Shown piece by piece: positions 47,601 through 55,359 of a stretch of DNA of 57,721 bases. Positions within the stretch are counted from its first letter, which is position 1; every line of letters begins with the position of its first letter. Position numbers and translations under genes: made by a program. A model generated the notes under the pieces. It did no database searches and was not told where the DNA came from. It was given only the letters and a program-made list of their open reading frames with translations. The stretch comes from Gammaproteobacteria bacterium (lineage in GTDB: Bacteria > Pseudomonadota > Gammaproteobacteria > Pseudomonadales > Pseudomonadaceae), in contig JAAYFI010000015.1 in NCBI GenBank assembly GCA_012728315.1, positions 1 to 57,721 of the forward strand. Reading direction: 5' to 3'.

Positions 47601-49046
47601 TATGTGAATGGTGTTATGAACTCAGGTTCTGCTACTGCCCCAGCAGGAGCACCGACAGGGCTCACAGGTGGTAAGTACTATCAAGTAACAGTTGCTGATT
47701 TAGATAAGCTGGAGTTTAGACCTGATGCAGGTAGCCCTCACCAAACCGGCTCATTGGGCGTCACCGTTTGGGTTGAACACCAAGAAAACAATGATGCGGG
47801 CTCGAAAGTATCCACTGGTGAAGGCTCTTTGACTATTGAACAGTCCAATAGTGGTTATGAGGCGACCATCATCGCTGAAGGCCCTGAAGTAGAAGTCAGT
47901 GGCGATAAAGCGAAAGCGATTGAGCTTGTTTTCGATGGTCCAGGCTTAGTTGACTCAGGTGAGTCAGTGAGCACGGCGTATATCAGTGGCTTGCCATCTG
48001 GCTTCACTGTGTACATGGGCACTGATGCTGACAGCTCCACCATGGCCAATAACGCCGGTGAAAACACTTGGGCCATTCCTGTGACAGGTGGTGCGCTACC
48101 TGCGTACATTGCGATTCTACCGCCAGCTAACTGGAGTGGCAGTTTAACGGGGGTGAATCTCACCGTGCTCAGTGGGCATGCGGGGCTGACTCCCACTCCA
48201 ACAGAGTTACCCATAGCCTTTGAGGTGACACCGGTTGCCAGCGGCATTACCCTAAACCCTACCCTCAGCTTTGGTGATGCCGGCGAGCTGATTGCGCTCA
48301 ACCTCAACGCATCCATGAAAGACCCGGTTGCAGCCACAGGTGCAACGGGTGATGCGCATACTGAGCGTACCGAGTTGAAGCTGACAGGCTTCACCGGAGG
48401 CGAAAAAGTACAGTTCTTTATTGGCACAGAAGAGGGTGACGGTACGCTCAGTGGCCGTGTAGTTCATGATGGTAGCGGTAATTACACCATCAGCGGCCTG
48501 ACTCAAGCTGAGCTGGATAGCCTTAAGTTTGTGCATGGCACAACCGATGGGCCAAAGCCAATAGGCATTTCCGCACGCACCTATGAGGTGGATACTGAAG
48601 GTGTTCAAGTTGGCGATTTCTCTGACCCAGCCACTGGAACCATGAACATCAATATCTCACCCGTGGTCGCCACTTCAGGAGCTGATAAATTCCTGTGGGA
48701 GGGCAAGGCCATTAACGGCTTTGGCGGTGAAGACACCGTTCAGCTGCGCTTTGGCGATGACCTTGGCTCAAGCGACTTTGCCAATCTAAAAAATATCGAA
48801 ATCATCGATATGAGCGGCGCGGCATCGGGTGCTAACAGCATTACCGGCCTATCCGTAGAAGATGTTTTCAACATGACCGAGGCAGGTGATGAGGGACATA
48901 TTCTGAAAATCCTAGGTGATGCTGAAGACTCTGTTGCTTTAACAGGAGATTGGGGGACGGGAACAGTGGTGGGTGATAATACTGTTTATACCGCGTTCCA
49001 TAACGAACAAGTAGTTAAGCTGGAGGTGAACACCATCATCGACTAA
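38688..49046 (+). CDS. Giant repetitive type I-secreted adhesin with LapA-like retention module
   Basis: This is a 3,452-residue, acidic, cysteine-free cell-surface protein. Residues 1-110 match the LapA-type N-terminal retention module (ENLITVISLQGQAWAVAQDG, LKVGDTVAADEMVITVDGAQ), which plugs in the outer-membrane channel and keeps the adhesin on the cell. A cadherin/He_PIG-like domain and a VCBS domain (about 190-390) follow. Next are nearly identical 280-residue VCBS repeats (about 388-1117), DUF5801/T1SS-143-type domains (about 1117-1440) and a tandem-95-type domain (GSDSYTYKVITDGG). About twelve Ig-like domains of about 150 residues complete the shaft, with joints such as VKPVAD, ITPVTD and VTPVAS. 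The C-terminal 130 residues (GADKFLWEGKAINGFGGEDT...VVKLEVNTIID) should be the secretion signal. I find no TAAG/PAAG-type LapG site after the retention module and no RTX GGxGxDxxx array. A ribosome site, AGAGG, precedes the ATG. Confidence 0.93.
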   Translation: MENLITVISLQGQAWAVAQDGTRRELKVGDTVAADEMVITVDGAQIDLQFANNNQVLTLIGEQEAPVDVVQIAQDVQLSQPLTPISEQQQSPSMRAGDDAIEKEGHRFVQLVRIGEIIEADGFTPLTVARIQEIIKPLGMALPERDFEQDRWKDNVSRNEHGSVDLTPPVLLIDQLAPLENADADEIFIDFSSKFNDAVSGSDISYEAENLPDGLTMDPNTGIVSGKIASSASQGGNTGNKGEYKVTITVTDPSGNSSDHEFIWTVTNPGPAANDDKGVTDEDTPLVVGAQDGVLKNDNDPDGDQLYVTGVVAGENKPTGPGGLNTEIIGKYGTLKLQEDGSYTYTPDKNNPVVRALKDGETLEDTFSYTMTDREGGEDDAVLRITINGVTDSDPSIIPMDGNDFMPVDSNNSLGGIVAEGHVTVYESGLTDDGPADGSKKAEGTITVEAKDGLVSVAVGTEVLDLNALTGLSGATPVTITTPYGVLTLTGFTPDIVNGITVGGELSYSYELTKRFDNAEPGQTGDENSLDKIDLKVVDAGAAESTGILDINIIDDVPTANDDVNSIEEHTASVMGNVMSNDREGADGAEVSAIVSDNVAANAATTNADGDLVIQGEYGQLTIKADGSYTYELDNANPAVNALKTGQTLTEHFTYTLTDTDLDADTAQLVITIHGVTDGAPTIVPEDHNNPEDPADPLTAGHATVYESGLVAGGPAGQSKTVAGEITVDAQDGLVSVTVGSETLDLDALTALSSTTPATIATAYGVLTLTGFTPDIVNGITVGGELSYSYELTQRFHNAEPGQAGDENGLDKIDLKVVDAGNAHSTGTLEINIIDDVPTANDDVNSIEENTASVMGNVMSNDREGADGAEVSAIVSGNVAANAATINADGDLVIQGEYGQLTIKADGSYTYELDNANPAVNALKTGQALTENFTYTLTDTDLDADTAQLVITIHGVTDGDPTIVPEDHNNPEDPADPLTAGHATVYESGLVAGGPAGQSKTVAGEITVDAQDGLVSVTVGSETLDLDALAALSSTTPAPITTAYGVLTLTGFTPTVINGITVGGQLSYSYELTTRFNNAEPGQAGDENGLDKIDLKVVDAGNAHSTGILEINIIDDVPQIDSTTHEPILEVDETTLGVAGQATVDFAGIFTPIYGADGKGVADEYTLLASNGSDSGLVDTATGNSVLLYQTADGIEGRTGGEAGNVAFKLSVDADGKVTLTQNSAVKHPVTTDPDDKVTLKDSGIKLQLKITDADGDTATKSVDIGKFIGFKDDGPMVTEILDDLGFVVGNEIVDEKYLPTGSASDAAKLTVTKELPIDFGADGAVNANGKTGLVFAKTDALTALNLKSGTKPLSYEISTDGHTITAKADGNDIFTIELKVAANGTPSYKFTLQGPLDHTLKTDDDKEYAENIVLPFDITAIDGDGDSVDLKFKVEVKDDTPPSDTRELDVNEDGFVSFSNADVNQTTTTVATAPDHGTVIIGNDGTITYVPNEDYRGSDSYTYKVITDGGEYERTVNITVKPVADAPLFADRADGGVVVTPEDTEKSLGLKLPEIKDKGADDQKDAGYSGTDYSELLGAITLTPTGAGYVDDAKLQTGAIELKPAADGKITIVITDQADFHVSNIQTLYPEDTANGVYHLTTAEYEAITAHPAEDRHENFKVEVSVKSYEVDGTGEALDDALVGGTNGVESTQTITVDVHAVTDRVALKVQADNTQTDVEVVISGDAKTADITFDEDTSFNLTNILAPGVFKDLDGSETRYLGFKDLPNGTTVTVVGVHYVIGQASTPTVDFGGTIGEIPALTLAGKVTDLPQITITPPKDLSGDLPDFEVILGARDSDSDSPDADPTLMTDEVVIKLHVKPVAGDVAIEGAEGDEDTAIKFLENIKVTDYSTATGTLGEVITEVSFTVPSGPTGWTIDAVNNTWSNAEGQTWTMTEPAASADWSGAWVGNTYTITFDTSPTGIIKEARESILKEFTVTPPAHSSKDIDLSVEVTSVDHSIISGGLSSAPASKTETLKVVVKPVAEVIGDGPVSDTDGNSQPDLTMGDDHVYQTTGEEDKWFDLGTEGGFKLSAGWSNEDGKWVFEGGAWKDVSSSGENTDDSGRSEDTFALLTPFKTVGNSAEAGAATDGMLEGSVFTYVGPDGLVTLPFAGEPVKIPMQYLDTVEFKGPQDWSGVVKVRVQAGTVDYDEDDNAATKLEVSGESWLTNLIIGPKADQVTLKVDAIIKTDEDKPVELNINPTSSDPSETFDVTIKGIPKGAKITYDVTEYDTLADSLPAELTEETDGTFTLKIENFDTSKQPTLTPPKDSNVTIELEVTAQSVDTLTYIDKDGNTVTVTDADPSKSHTLNTEVQVQGVPDEPILELVPNKVYIEDGGDQDSGQLKVTLSDLITELKSGETGVANAGPDGSETVTLRISGLPDGFGLENAGPALGGSGESRVWVITKADLASVQIVVPQHYSGTVNFTAQPVVTENDNPSEIFFSPQNVEFQITPVPEATLSISSNLVEDTIGELELMPVGDDSDEYISAVRIAEDAVTTAGVTLYDANNNPLTASGGYYTVTNTGTTGAPVVKVKGSANFSGEKTLKIEYQVTDPMTSDTSTTVTSGWQTQEHTLNFAPITDEIELSLGDISGATTAGGITTAEKDSTVTVGLKITQKPDADANNQADADGSEKFTHVFVSGVPAGVSVNGAIETATGEWLITVGELPFNTAELTHSLEFVVSGYADTFEKAITITTYTQDTGAATIEKDSIEWTLKYVSDTGADPVDLPELELTAIDTSQIEDVSFVLGSVVTGAVSGGSTSAPFDLTVTIRTTPDDETTYSGMTRTLVTEGDQQVALWTATVTGATKDDAQGKLEDLLNSITVTPPQDANSNNIAGGTLDLDVNVSAHAHGVSRGAQATVKLPITPVTDNVIVSVSENVVGEGETIELNISLSSENGADGALGANGAGWTVVGDTVFIHIADGLEGALYVNGVMNSGSATAPAGAPTGLTGGKYYQVTVADLDKLEFRPDAGSPHQTGSLGVTVWVEHQENNDAGSKVSTGEGSLTIEQSNSGYEATIIAEGPEVEVSGDKAKAIELVFDGPGLVDSGESVSTAYISGLPSGFTVYMGTDADSSTMANNAGENTWAIPVTGGALPAYIAILPPANWSGSLTGVNLTVLSGHAGLTPTPTELPIAFEVTPVASGITLNPTLSFGDAGELIALNLNASMKDPVAATGATGDAHTERTELKLTGFTGGEKVQFFIGTEEGDGTLSGRVVHDGSGNYTISGLTQAELDSLKFVHGTTDGPKPIGISARTYEVDTEGVQVGDFSDPATGTMNINISPVVATSGADKFLWEGKAINGFGGEDTVQLRFGDDLGSSDFANLKNIEIIDMSGAASGANSITGLSVEDVFNMTEAGDEGHILKILGDAEDSVALTGDWGTGTVVGDNTVYTAFHNEQVVKLEVNTIID
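39851..42040 (+). repeat. Nearly identical 840-bp tandem repeats inside the adhesin gene
   Basis: The unit beginning CGGTGTCAC starts at 39,851, 40,709 and 41,549. The first copy is 858 bp, the second 840 bp, and the third is partial, ending near 42,040. Copies two and three differ by few bases over hundreds, and both encode GHATVYESGLVAGGPAGQSK, DIVNGITVGGELSYSYEL (TVINGITVGGQLS in the third) and NIIDDVPTAND-type strings. Such identity implies recent duplication or ongoing gene conversion. It also allows copy-number change by slippage or recombination and could cause misassembly from short reads. Confidence 0.9.
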
Positions 49047-49068
49047 CCCTTTTCCCTCACTCAACAAA

Positions 49069-49104
49069 CGCCCCCTAAGCCACCCGGTCTAGGGGGCGTT
49101 TTTT
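49069..49104 (+). terminator. Rho-independent terminator of the adhesin gene
   Basis: CGCCCCCT (49,069-49,076) pairs with AGGGGGCG (49,091-49,098) around a 14-base loop, followed by TTTTTT. It lies 22 bases after the adhesin stop codon. Confidence 0.93.
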
Positions 49105-49422
49105 ATGAGCTGCACATTAGGTATGAACGCGGATATCAATGCCGGTTTTACCCACTTATGGGTATAAAGCCAGAGCAATGCAGTATGGTTGCTATGAATG
49201 CGCGTCCGTCCTACGCGTTATTGGTGGTATCTACAGTTTTCCCCATTCTTTTAAGGCCAGCAGAATTGTTTACAGAGCACTGCTGCAGCCAGCTAAATCA
49301 CTTCCCTAAAAACCATGTCACACATTTGTCATTATCCACTGATGTAATAGTGCCAACACTGAGTCAAGACGCCTTTGAGGAAAGGCCTTACTTGATTTAG
49401 CTCTATTAGGGATGCGTTGCAG
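49105..49422. other. Intergenic region before the c-di-GMP protein
   Basis: I support no gene here. It should hold the promoter of the EAL-CBS-GGDEF gene; AGGGATG at 49,409-49,415 can serve as its ribosome site. Confidence 0.45.
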
Positions 49423-51222
49423 ATGAAAAAAGAAGACGAGTTGTCACGTATTATTGAATCAAAATTGATTAACACCTATTTCCAGCCGATTATCACTGCC
49501 GACGGGCAATCTATTTACGCGTATGAGGCCTTGAGTCGCGGCCCCTCTAGAAGCCTTTTATTCAGCCCCGCCGAACTTTTCGAACAAGCCAAGCAACAAC
49601 AAAAGCTATTTGCTCTAGAAAGCCTGTGTCGTACCAAAGCCATTGAGCAATTTACTCAGCAACAGCTACCCGGCAAGCTTTTCCTCAACATCTCACCTGA
49701 AACGCTATTACAACCGGATCATCAGCGAGGCTTGACGCTTGAGCTGATCAACAACTTTGGCATCAGGCCGGAGCAGGTGGTGATTGAAATAACCGAACAC
49801 TCGCCCACCCATGATTACGATTTAATGCGTCGTGCCGTTAAGCATTATCAAGGCGAAGGGTTTTCTATTGCGCTGGATGACCTAGGTGCCGGTTATTCCA
49901 GCTTAAGACTCTGGTCTGAAGTCGAGCCTGATTTTGTCAAAATTGACCGGCATTTTATTACCGGTATTGAAAGAGACAAAGTTAAACGCGACTTTGTGCG
50001 CTCCATGGTCGCTATCGCTCACGCAGGTAAAAGTCAGATTATTGCCGAAGGCATTGAAACCCTACAAGAATTTGAAACGCTGTGTGAAATCGGTGTGGAT
50101 TATGTACAAGGCTACTACTTTGCCAAACCCAGTCCAATGCCTTCACATCATATAAGCAAGAGTGCACAGACTCTATGGCAACAGGTGAAAAACAGCCGTG
50201 AGATCTATAAAGAGCAAGGTCAAATCGGCCAGTTAAAGCTGGATGTCACCCCAGTCACACCTGACATGTTGGTCGAACAAGTAATCACTCTATTTGAGCG
50301 TAACGAGCAGTGGTTTTCCTTGCCGGTCGTAGCAGACGGCATACCAGTGGGAATCATTAAACGCTCACACTTACTGCATAAACTCAGTCAACCTTTTGGC
50401 CGTGATTTGTACGTTAAAAAACCGGTCAGCCAAGTTTTAGACGAAAACTTTATTAGTGTTGAGCGTCACACTCGGCTGGAAACAGTCAGCCAGCTGGTCA
50501 TCCAAAGAAACCGTAATCAACTGCAAGAAGATTTTATTATTACCCAGCAGGGTCAGTACTTTGGCATTGGTCAGGTGTTTGATTTATTAAAAATGATGAC
50601 CGAAATACAAATCAAAAGCGCAAAAAACTCGAACCCACTGACGGGTTTACCTGGCAATTTATTAATTCAAGAACATATCGATCAGCTGATTATCAATAAC
50701 AAGCCGTTCGTTGCCTGTTACTTTGATTTAGATAATTTCAAACCCTATAACGATCAATACGGCTACACCAAGGGCGATGCCATTCTTCTTGGAGTGGCCC
50801 AACTTCTGCAGAAACACTGCCAACCTGAGCTGGATTTTGTCGGCCATGTAGGAGGGGATGACTATGTCGTGGTATTCCGTAGTAACAACTGGCTAGCCTA
50901 CGTTAAAGCCGCATTAGCAGAATTTAGTCGCCTGTGTGCATCTTTTTATAATCCTGAGCATTTAAGTAACCATGGCATTTGGGCTGAAGACCGTTTTGGT
51001 GAGAAGCGTTTTTTCAATCTTATGAGTATTTCAGTCGCCGCCATTGATTCAGCATCAGCCAATCTGGACTCGGCAGCCACAGTTTCCAGCCGTCTTAGCC
51101 AGATTAAAACGCACGCCAAAAATGCCACAGGCAATAGTTTAGTCGCTGAGCTGTCCGGATCAATAGTTCATCTACTTGCCGATCCAGATCATTCGCAGCA
51201 CAAACTCGCCTGCAATCACTAA
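49423..51222 (+). CDS. c-di-GMP protein with EAL, CBS-pair and degenerate GGDEF domains
   Basis: The 599-residue cytoplasmic protein has no membrane segment. The EAL phosphodiesterase domain (about 10-250) has YEALSRG, NISPE, EITEH, DDLGAGYSSLRLWSEVEPDF then VKID, and EGIET and QGYYFAKP, all metal-binding and catalytic positions that I can check. A CBS pair (about 270-385) could sense adenine nucleotides. The GGDEF domain (about 400-575) keeps CYFDLDNFKPYNDQYGYTKG but carries GGDDY instead of GG(D/E)EF (about 476-480), so synthase activity is doubtful and it may be regulatory. I chose the ATG at 49,423 over a TTG two codons upstream. It lies directly downstream of the adhesin and is a natural candidate to tie adhesion to c-di-GMP, but it is not LapD-like (no periplasmic domain or HAMP). 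Confidence 0.9.
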   Translation: MKKEDELSRIIESKLINTYFQPIITADGQSIYAYEALSRGPSRSLLFSPAELFEQAKQQQKLFALESLCRTKAIEQFTQQQLPGKLFLNISPETLLQPDHQRGLTLELINNFGIRPEQVVIEITEHSPTHDYDLMRRAVKHYQGEGFSIALDDLGAGYSSLRLWSEVEPDFVKIDRHFITGIERDKVKRDFVRSMVAIAHAGKSQIIAEGIETLQEFETLCEIGVDYVQGYYFAKPSPMPSHHISKSAQTLWQQVKNSREIYKEQGQIGQLKLDVTPVTPDMLVEQVITLFERNEQWFSLPVVADGIPVGIIKRSHLLHKLSQPFGRDLYVKKPVSQVLDENFISVERHTRLETVSQLVIQRNRNQLQEDFIITQQGQYFGIGQVFDLLKMMTEIQIKSAKNSNPLTGLPGNLLIQEHIDQLIINNKPFVACYFDLDNFKPYNDQYGYTKGDAILLGVAQLLQKHCQPELDFVGHVGGDDYVVVFRSNNWLAYVKAALAEFSRLCASFYNPEHLSNHGIWAEDRFGEKRFFNLMSISVAAIDSASANLDSAATVSSRLSQIKTHAKNATGNSLVAELSGSIVHLLADPDHSQHKLACNH

Positions 51223-51313
51223 GCAGAGCGTATACCCAGCGGACAGCTCCTCAAAGCTTTAATACAGCAAACGCCCAGCAGATCGTTTTTAGCTATTTCA
51301 TCAGGAATGAGTA

Positions 51314-53269
51314 ATGCGCATTATCACAATGACCCGCTTAGCCACATTGATACTGGTCTTCATGGCGGTATCTCTGGCGGGAATTTTGTATTGGGGGTTG
51401 GATAAACTGAATCAATCTTTTGTCAGCACTTTAAATTACTCAGAATTACATCGCCAGTTAGCCGTCGATGTACGCAGCAAGATTCAAACTTATTTGAGTA
51501 GCGGTGATGCCACCTTCCATACAGAGGCGCTCGCTGATCTTGATCACTTACAGCAACAGATCATGCCTAGCCTTCCAGCACGCTTAGCCGAACAACTCAA
51601 ACCTGTAGCCGACGCACTCTATGCAGGACTTACTCATGAGTTTTTAGGCGCGGGTAAACTTGCTGGAGATGAGCAAGGTTTGCTGTATCAAAATGAACGA
51701 GAAACTGCCGCAGAATTACAGCGCCTTGAAGACTATGCGCTAAAGGCTATTGAGTTGCAGCCGCAAACGGGCGTGTCCTACCTGCAAGCTGTGGTGCGCT
51801 TAACGGGATTGCTGTCAGAGATAAAAACCCTGCGTGAGAACTTCTGGAGCAGTGGCAACGTGCATTATGTACAGCAACTCGAACAAGCTCGCGAGCGCTA
51901 TCAGCAAGCACTGCAACAGGTCAGCAGCTTGCCGCGCATTGGCTTGTATCCTGAACAGCAACAGGATGGAATCGCCAATTTAATGGGGTGGTCAAACAAA
52001 GCACGTACCACCCATATTGAAGAGCAGGGTGATGAGATTTTACGTCAACTGACCAGCCTACATCAGCGCTATCCTTTAGAAATGCAGCGCTCTATTGAAG
52101 GGCAACAAGCGCGCACGCAAAGCTCGGCCCAAGTCAACCAGCTGATTAACAACTTTGAGCAAGCTATTATTCAAGGGCAGCAACACATTAACCAAAGCAA
52201 AGACGACATTGAGTCTCTGGTTAAAAAACTCTTTTTTGCTTTCGCCTTAGGGCTTTTTTTCATGGCGGCTCTGCTTTATCTATTCCAGCGACGTTTTGTT
52301 ATCAACAACCTGAATAAGCTCGAATCCGCATTAACGGTATTGGTTAAACAAGGCCGCCTGAACTTTGTCGATATGGAAACCGAGCGCACCGAGCTGGGCC
52401 AAATTGCCAAGCGCTTTAACCAACTTATTGCCGGGATGAAGCAACAGCAGCAACACAAAGATCAGCAACTGCAGGAGATCGGCGTCACGCTCGAACAATT
52501 ACTTGGCAGTTTTGACAGTATTATTGCCAACGCCCAGGCGACTCAAGCACAGCTGCACAAAGCGGGAGCATCCAGTCAAGAGCTGAACCAATTGGCGCGG
52601 CAGGTCAACAACAGCTCCATCAAAGTAAAACACTTTGCTGAAGAGACTGCTAACTTAATGGATACGAGTGCAAAAAGTGCGGGCGAGGTGGTCAGCGCCG
52701 GAGAACAAGCCATTCAGAAAATTAATTTAGGTCAGCTGGCATTGCTTGATCTAGTGCAAGCTGTGCAGCAAGTGATGGGTATTTTAGATCAAATTAATCA
52801 TATTTCCGATCAAACCAATCTACTGGCGATCAATGCCGCGATTGAAGCCGCACACGCTGGTGAGAACGGCCGCGCTTTTTCGGTCGTCGCCGATGAGGTG
52901 CGTCAGTTATCGAAAAAAACCCACCAAGCGGTGAGTCAATCGACTGATTTGCTCGGTGCGCTCAATGCTGTGACCGACCGGGTTAAACAACATATTGATG
53001 AAGTGGCACAATCCACCGAGCAGCAATGTGACTTAGCAAAAACACTACAAGCAACATCATTGCAGGTACGCCAACGCTCTTTTGACGCCTCACTTAGTGC
53101 GCAAAAAAGCTCAAACCTGACCGAACAACAGTACCAAAGCGTAGCGGATTTTAATTTGCAAATACAAGCCATGGAACAAGGCGCTCATGATGCTAACCAA
53201 GATGTCACACAGCTGCGTATTCAGGTCAGCCAAAAAATTGATTGGCTACGCGCCAATCTAGGGGTGTAA
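51314..53269 (+). CDS. Methyl-accepting chemotaxis protein
   Basis: The 651-residue protein has an N-terminal membrane helix (about 7-27), a long helical periplasmic sensor (about 28-300) without a recognisable dCache or PAS fold, a second membrane helix ([20 protein letters not shown], about 301-320) and a HAMP-like linker. The MCP signalling domain has the hairpin tip [20 protein letters not shown] followed by [20 protein letters not shown]. The C-terminus (DWLRANLGV) lacks a CheR-binding pentapeptide. A good AGGAATGAG site precedes the ATG. The sensor carries no obvious ligand motif. Its position next to the c-di-GMP protein suggests a surface- or adhesion-related chemosensory role, which is inference. 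Confidence 0.92.
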   Translation: MRIITMTRLATLILVFMAVSLAGILYWGLDKLNQSFVSTLNYSELHRQLAVDVRSKIQTYLSSGDATFHTEALADLDHLQQQIMPSLPARLAEQLKPVADALYAGLTHEFLGAGKLAGDEQGLLYQNERETAAELQRLEDYALKAIELQPQTGVSYLQAVVRLTGLLSEIKTLRENFWSSGNVHYVQQLEQARERYQQALQQVSSLPRIGLYPEQQQDGIANLMGWSNKARTTHIEEQGDEILRQLTSLHQRYPLEMQRSIEGQQARTQSSAQVNQLINNFEQAIIQGQQHINQSKDDIESLVKKLFFAFALGLFFMAALLYLFQRRFVINNLNKLESALTVLVKQGRLNFVDMETERTELGQIAKRFNQLIAGMKQQQQHKDQQLQEIGVTLEQLLGSFDSIIANAQATQAQLHKAGASSQELNQLARQVNNSSIKVKHFAEETANLMDTSAKSAGEVVSAGEQAIQKINLGQLALLDLVQAVQQVMGILDQINHISDQTNLLAINAAIEAAHAGENGRAFSVVADEVRQLSKKTHQAVSQSTDLLGALNAVTDRVKQHIDEVAQSTEQQCDLAKTLQATSLQVRQRSFDASLSAQKSSNLTEQQYQSVADFNLQIQAMEQGAHDANQDVTQLRIQVSQKIDWLRANLGV

Positions 53270-53294
53270 CCAATCTAGACCTGTGTGTTTAAAG

Positions 53295-53978
53295 TTAAGC
53301 TTTGCGCAACACATACACGCGCCACATTGAGTAGCCAGGTAAAAAATCTAAGTGGGTTTGAATATTAAAGCCCGCTTGAATGAATTCTCGTTCAACAGTG
53401 TCTTGATTGATAACAAAGCGGTTGCTGTTTTTTTGAGTTTGGCCTTTTTGTGCGCGTTTTTTCTCTAATGCTTTGCGGCGCCACGCTTTGTAGTTGCCAT
53501 CCACCCAGAGTGAAATAATCACGCTATCACGAGTGGTGCGATGAAACTCTTTAAGAAGCGCTAAGCGATGCTCGGGCTGTTCAATATGGTGCAGTAAGCG
53601 CATACAGAAGATGCTGTCGACCGAGCTATCCGGCAAATTAATATCAAAGGCTGAGGTTTGTAGAGTGCGTACATGCTCGGTGATATGTTTTGGCTGCGCA
53701 GCCATCGCGGTTGCTAGCATATCTGCAGAGTTGTCCGCGGCCAAAATAATGCGATTGGGTTGCTCGGCTAAGGTTGACCAGAAACGACCGGCACCGCAGG
53801 GCAGGTCTAAAACTAAATTCGGTTCGCCAGCCAAGGCTAAAGCACGGCGCGCCAATTGTTGGTCGCGGTAGTTTGAGAGTTTACGGGCTAAGCCGGTTTG
53901 GTGTTTTTCTAAGTATTGCTGGGCATGTTCTTGGTCATATTTTTCAGAAAAAGCCAACTTGATGGGTGCTTTAGACAT
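53295..53978 (-). CDS. Class I SAM-dependent methyltransferase linked to colRS
   Basis: The 227-residue protein has the Rossmann-type SAM motif LVLDLPCGAGRFW (about 55-67), then IILAADNSADMLATA, DINLPDSSVDSIFCMRLLHH (about 111-130) and a Methyltransf_11-like layout. In Pseudomonas a gene of the same size and type (orf222) follows colR-colS, and its order here is the same; the substrate is unknown and could be an envelope lipid or LPS component. It starts 106 bases after the colS stop. Its stop lies 25 bases from that of the convergent chemoreceptor gene. Confidence 0.85.
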   Translation of the reverse strand: MSKAPIKLAFSEKYDQEHAQQYLEKHQTGLARKLSNYRDQQLARRALALAGEPNLVLDLPCGAGRFWSTLAEQPNRIILAADNSADMLATAMAAQPKHITEHVRTLQTSAFDINLPDSSVDSIFCMRLLHHIEQPEHRLALLKEFHRTTRDSVIISLWVDGNYKAWRRKALEKKRAQKGQTQKNSNRFVINQDTVEREFIQAGFNIQTHLDFLPGYSMWRVYVLRKA

Positions 53979-54084
53979 TGCAATAGTCCTGTCTAGGTGA
54001 GGAATACTGCATAGATTAGGTGTGCAGCCATCAAGCGGGTGTTAAACAGGTGTGAAAAATATGTGATTTGCGAGCCGTTTATTA

Positions 54085-55359
54085 TTATTTTTTAGGCGCT
54101 AAAAATACGCTAAAGCAACTGCCTTGTGGGCTACGGTTGCTGACCTGAATCGTCCAACCTTGGTGGGTGCAAATCCGTCGCACCAAAGATAAGCCCAGCC
54201 CTAAGCCTTCGCCACGTGCGTTATGTCCACGGGTAAAAGGATCAAAAATACTCTCTTGAAAATCTGCAGGAATGCCGATGCCGGTGTCTTCAACGGTGAA
54301 GTGATCGGCATACAAGGTTAATTTTACTTCGCCTTGTTCAGTGTAGTGCAAGGCATTACGTAGCAGATTGGACAATACGGTGCGCAGGAAAGTGGCATTG
54401 TACAACGTCTCTTTTGGCGCCTCGGCCTGAACGCACTGAAACTCAATCTGCTTGTCAGTAAACATAGGTTGCCACTGTTCGACTTGAGCGTCAGCGATGC
54501 CTTGTAGTGTGGCTTGCCCGCCTAAAAAAGCTTCTTCAGGCTTGCTGCGCGCAAGAATTAAGAAGGTTTGTACCAAATCATGCATCTCTTCGCTGGCGCG
54601 CTGAATGCGCTGCAAATGTGTAGCTTCTTTTTCGAGCAAATTGGCTTCAGCCAGAAGTTCACATGAAGTAGCGATGATCATCAAAGGTGTGCGTAACTCA
54701 TGGCTGACATCACTGGTAAAGAGTTTTTCGCGCTCTAAACTGTTGCGTAATTTACTTAAAGTGCTATCAAAAGCCGCGGCTAAGTGTCCAATTTCATCGT
54801 CGGCATATTCGGGGGCTAAAGGTGGCGCCATTGGTAAGAGTTGGTCGCGGTGGCGCACTTGTTGGGCCAGGCGGCTGACCGGTTGCATAATTTTGCGTGC
54901 CATTAAACGCCCTAAAAGCAAGGCACCGATAATGCTTAAGATAAAGCCTGCGAGTACGACATTAAATAAAGCTTGTTCACGCGCTTCAAACTCGTGTTGC
55001 TCTTGCACTAAAACATAACGCACGCCGTTGATTTCTTGAATATAGACATAAAATGCTTCGTCACCCTCTATAAATTCAGCAAAGCCTAACTCTTGGCTGT
55101 CAAACTGTTTGGGAATAGCGAACTCTGCAAGATTGCTGGCATAAAAATGAGTGCTTGGATTAAGGCGTGGTGGATGACCTTTAGGCAAGTCTTCATAGAC
55201 TACTGTGTGCAATTGTCGGTCGAGCTCTTGTGAGACTAGATGCTCTTCAATGAAATGCACGATAGCAACAATGCCGAGCGAAAAAGTACCACTGACCAAC
55301 AGGGTCATTAAGGTGAAGGCGATAATAATCCTGCGTTCTAAGGGTTGTTTATTGCTCAT
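54085..55359 (-). CDS. colS: ColS-like sensor histidine kinase
   Basis: The 424-residue inner-membrane kinase has membrane helices at about 9-36 and 131-153, and a periplasmic domain between them with the sequence EFEARE (123-128). EARE is an ExxE metal-binding motif like the one used by P. putida ColS to sense zinc and iron. HAMP follows, then the H box with His220 in SDVSHELRTPLMI, an N box (NLLRNALHYTEQG), DTGIGIP and GEGLGLGLSLVRRI. Its start overlaps the colR stop by 11 bases, so the two are coupled. It would phosphorylate ColR when metal is in excess and so adjust envelope-modifying genes, including the divergent membrane enzyme at 56,333. Confidence 0.88.
   Translation of the reverse strand: MSNKQPLERRIIIAFTLMTLLVSGTFSLGIVAIVHFIEEHLVSQELDRQLHTVVYEDLPKGHPPRLNPSTHFYASNLAEFAIPKQFDSQELGFAEFIEGDEAFYVYIQEINGVRYVLVQEQHEFEAREQALFNVVLAGFILSIIGALLLGRLMARKIMQPVSRLAQQVRHRDQLLPMAPPLAPEYADDEIGHLAAAFDSTLSKLRNSLEREKLFTSDVSHELRTPLMIIATSCELLAEANLLEKEATHLQRIQRASEEMHDLVQTFLILARSKPEEAFLGGQATLQGIADAQVEQWQPMFTDKQIEFQCVQAEAPKETLYNATFLRTVLSNLLRNALHYTEQGEVKLTLYADHFTVEDTGIGIPADFQESIFDPFTRGHNARGEGLGLGLSLVRRICTHQGWTIQVSNRSPQGSCFSVFLAPKK

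Noticed and set aside
39400..48700. Many antisense frames across the adhesin gene
   Set aside because: They repeat with the 840-bp unit and mirror its Thr/Asp/Gly-rich codon pattern; shadows of one real gene.
49158..49400. 80-codon frame after the adhesin terminator
   Set aside because: No ribosome site, no recognisable domain, composition unlike neighbouring genes; probably chance.
53270..53294. Possible bidirectional terminator between the convergent chemoreceptor and methyltransferase genes
   Set aside because: Only 25 bases, with a weak AAAGTTAAGCTTT-like pairing and no good T tract.
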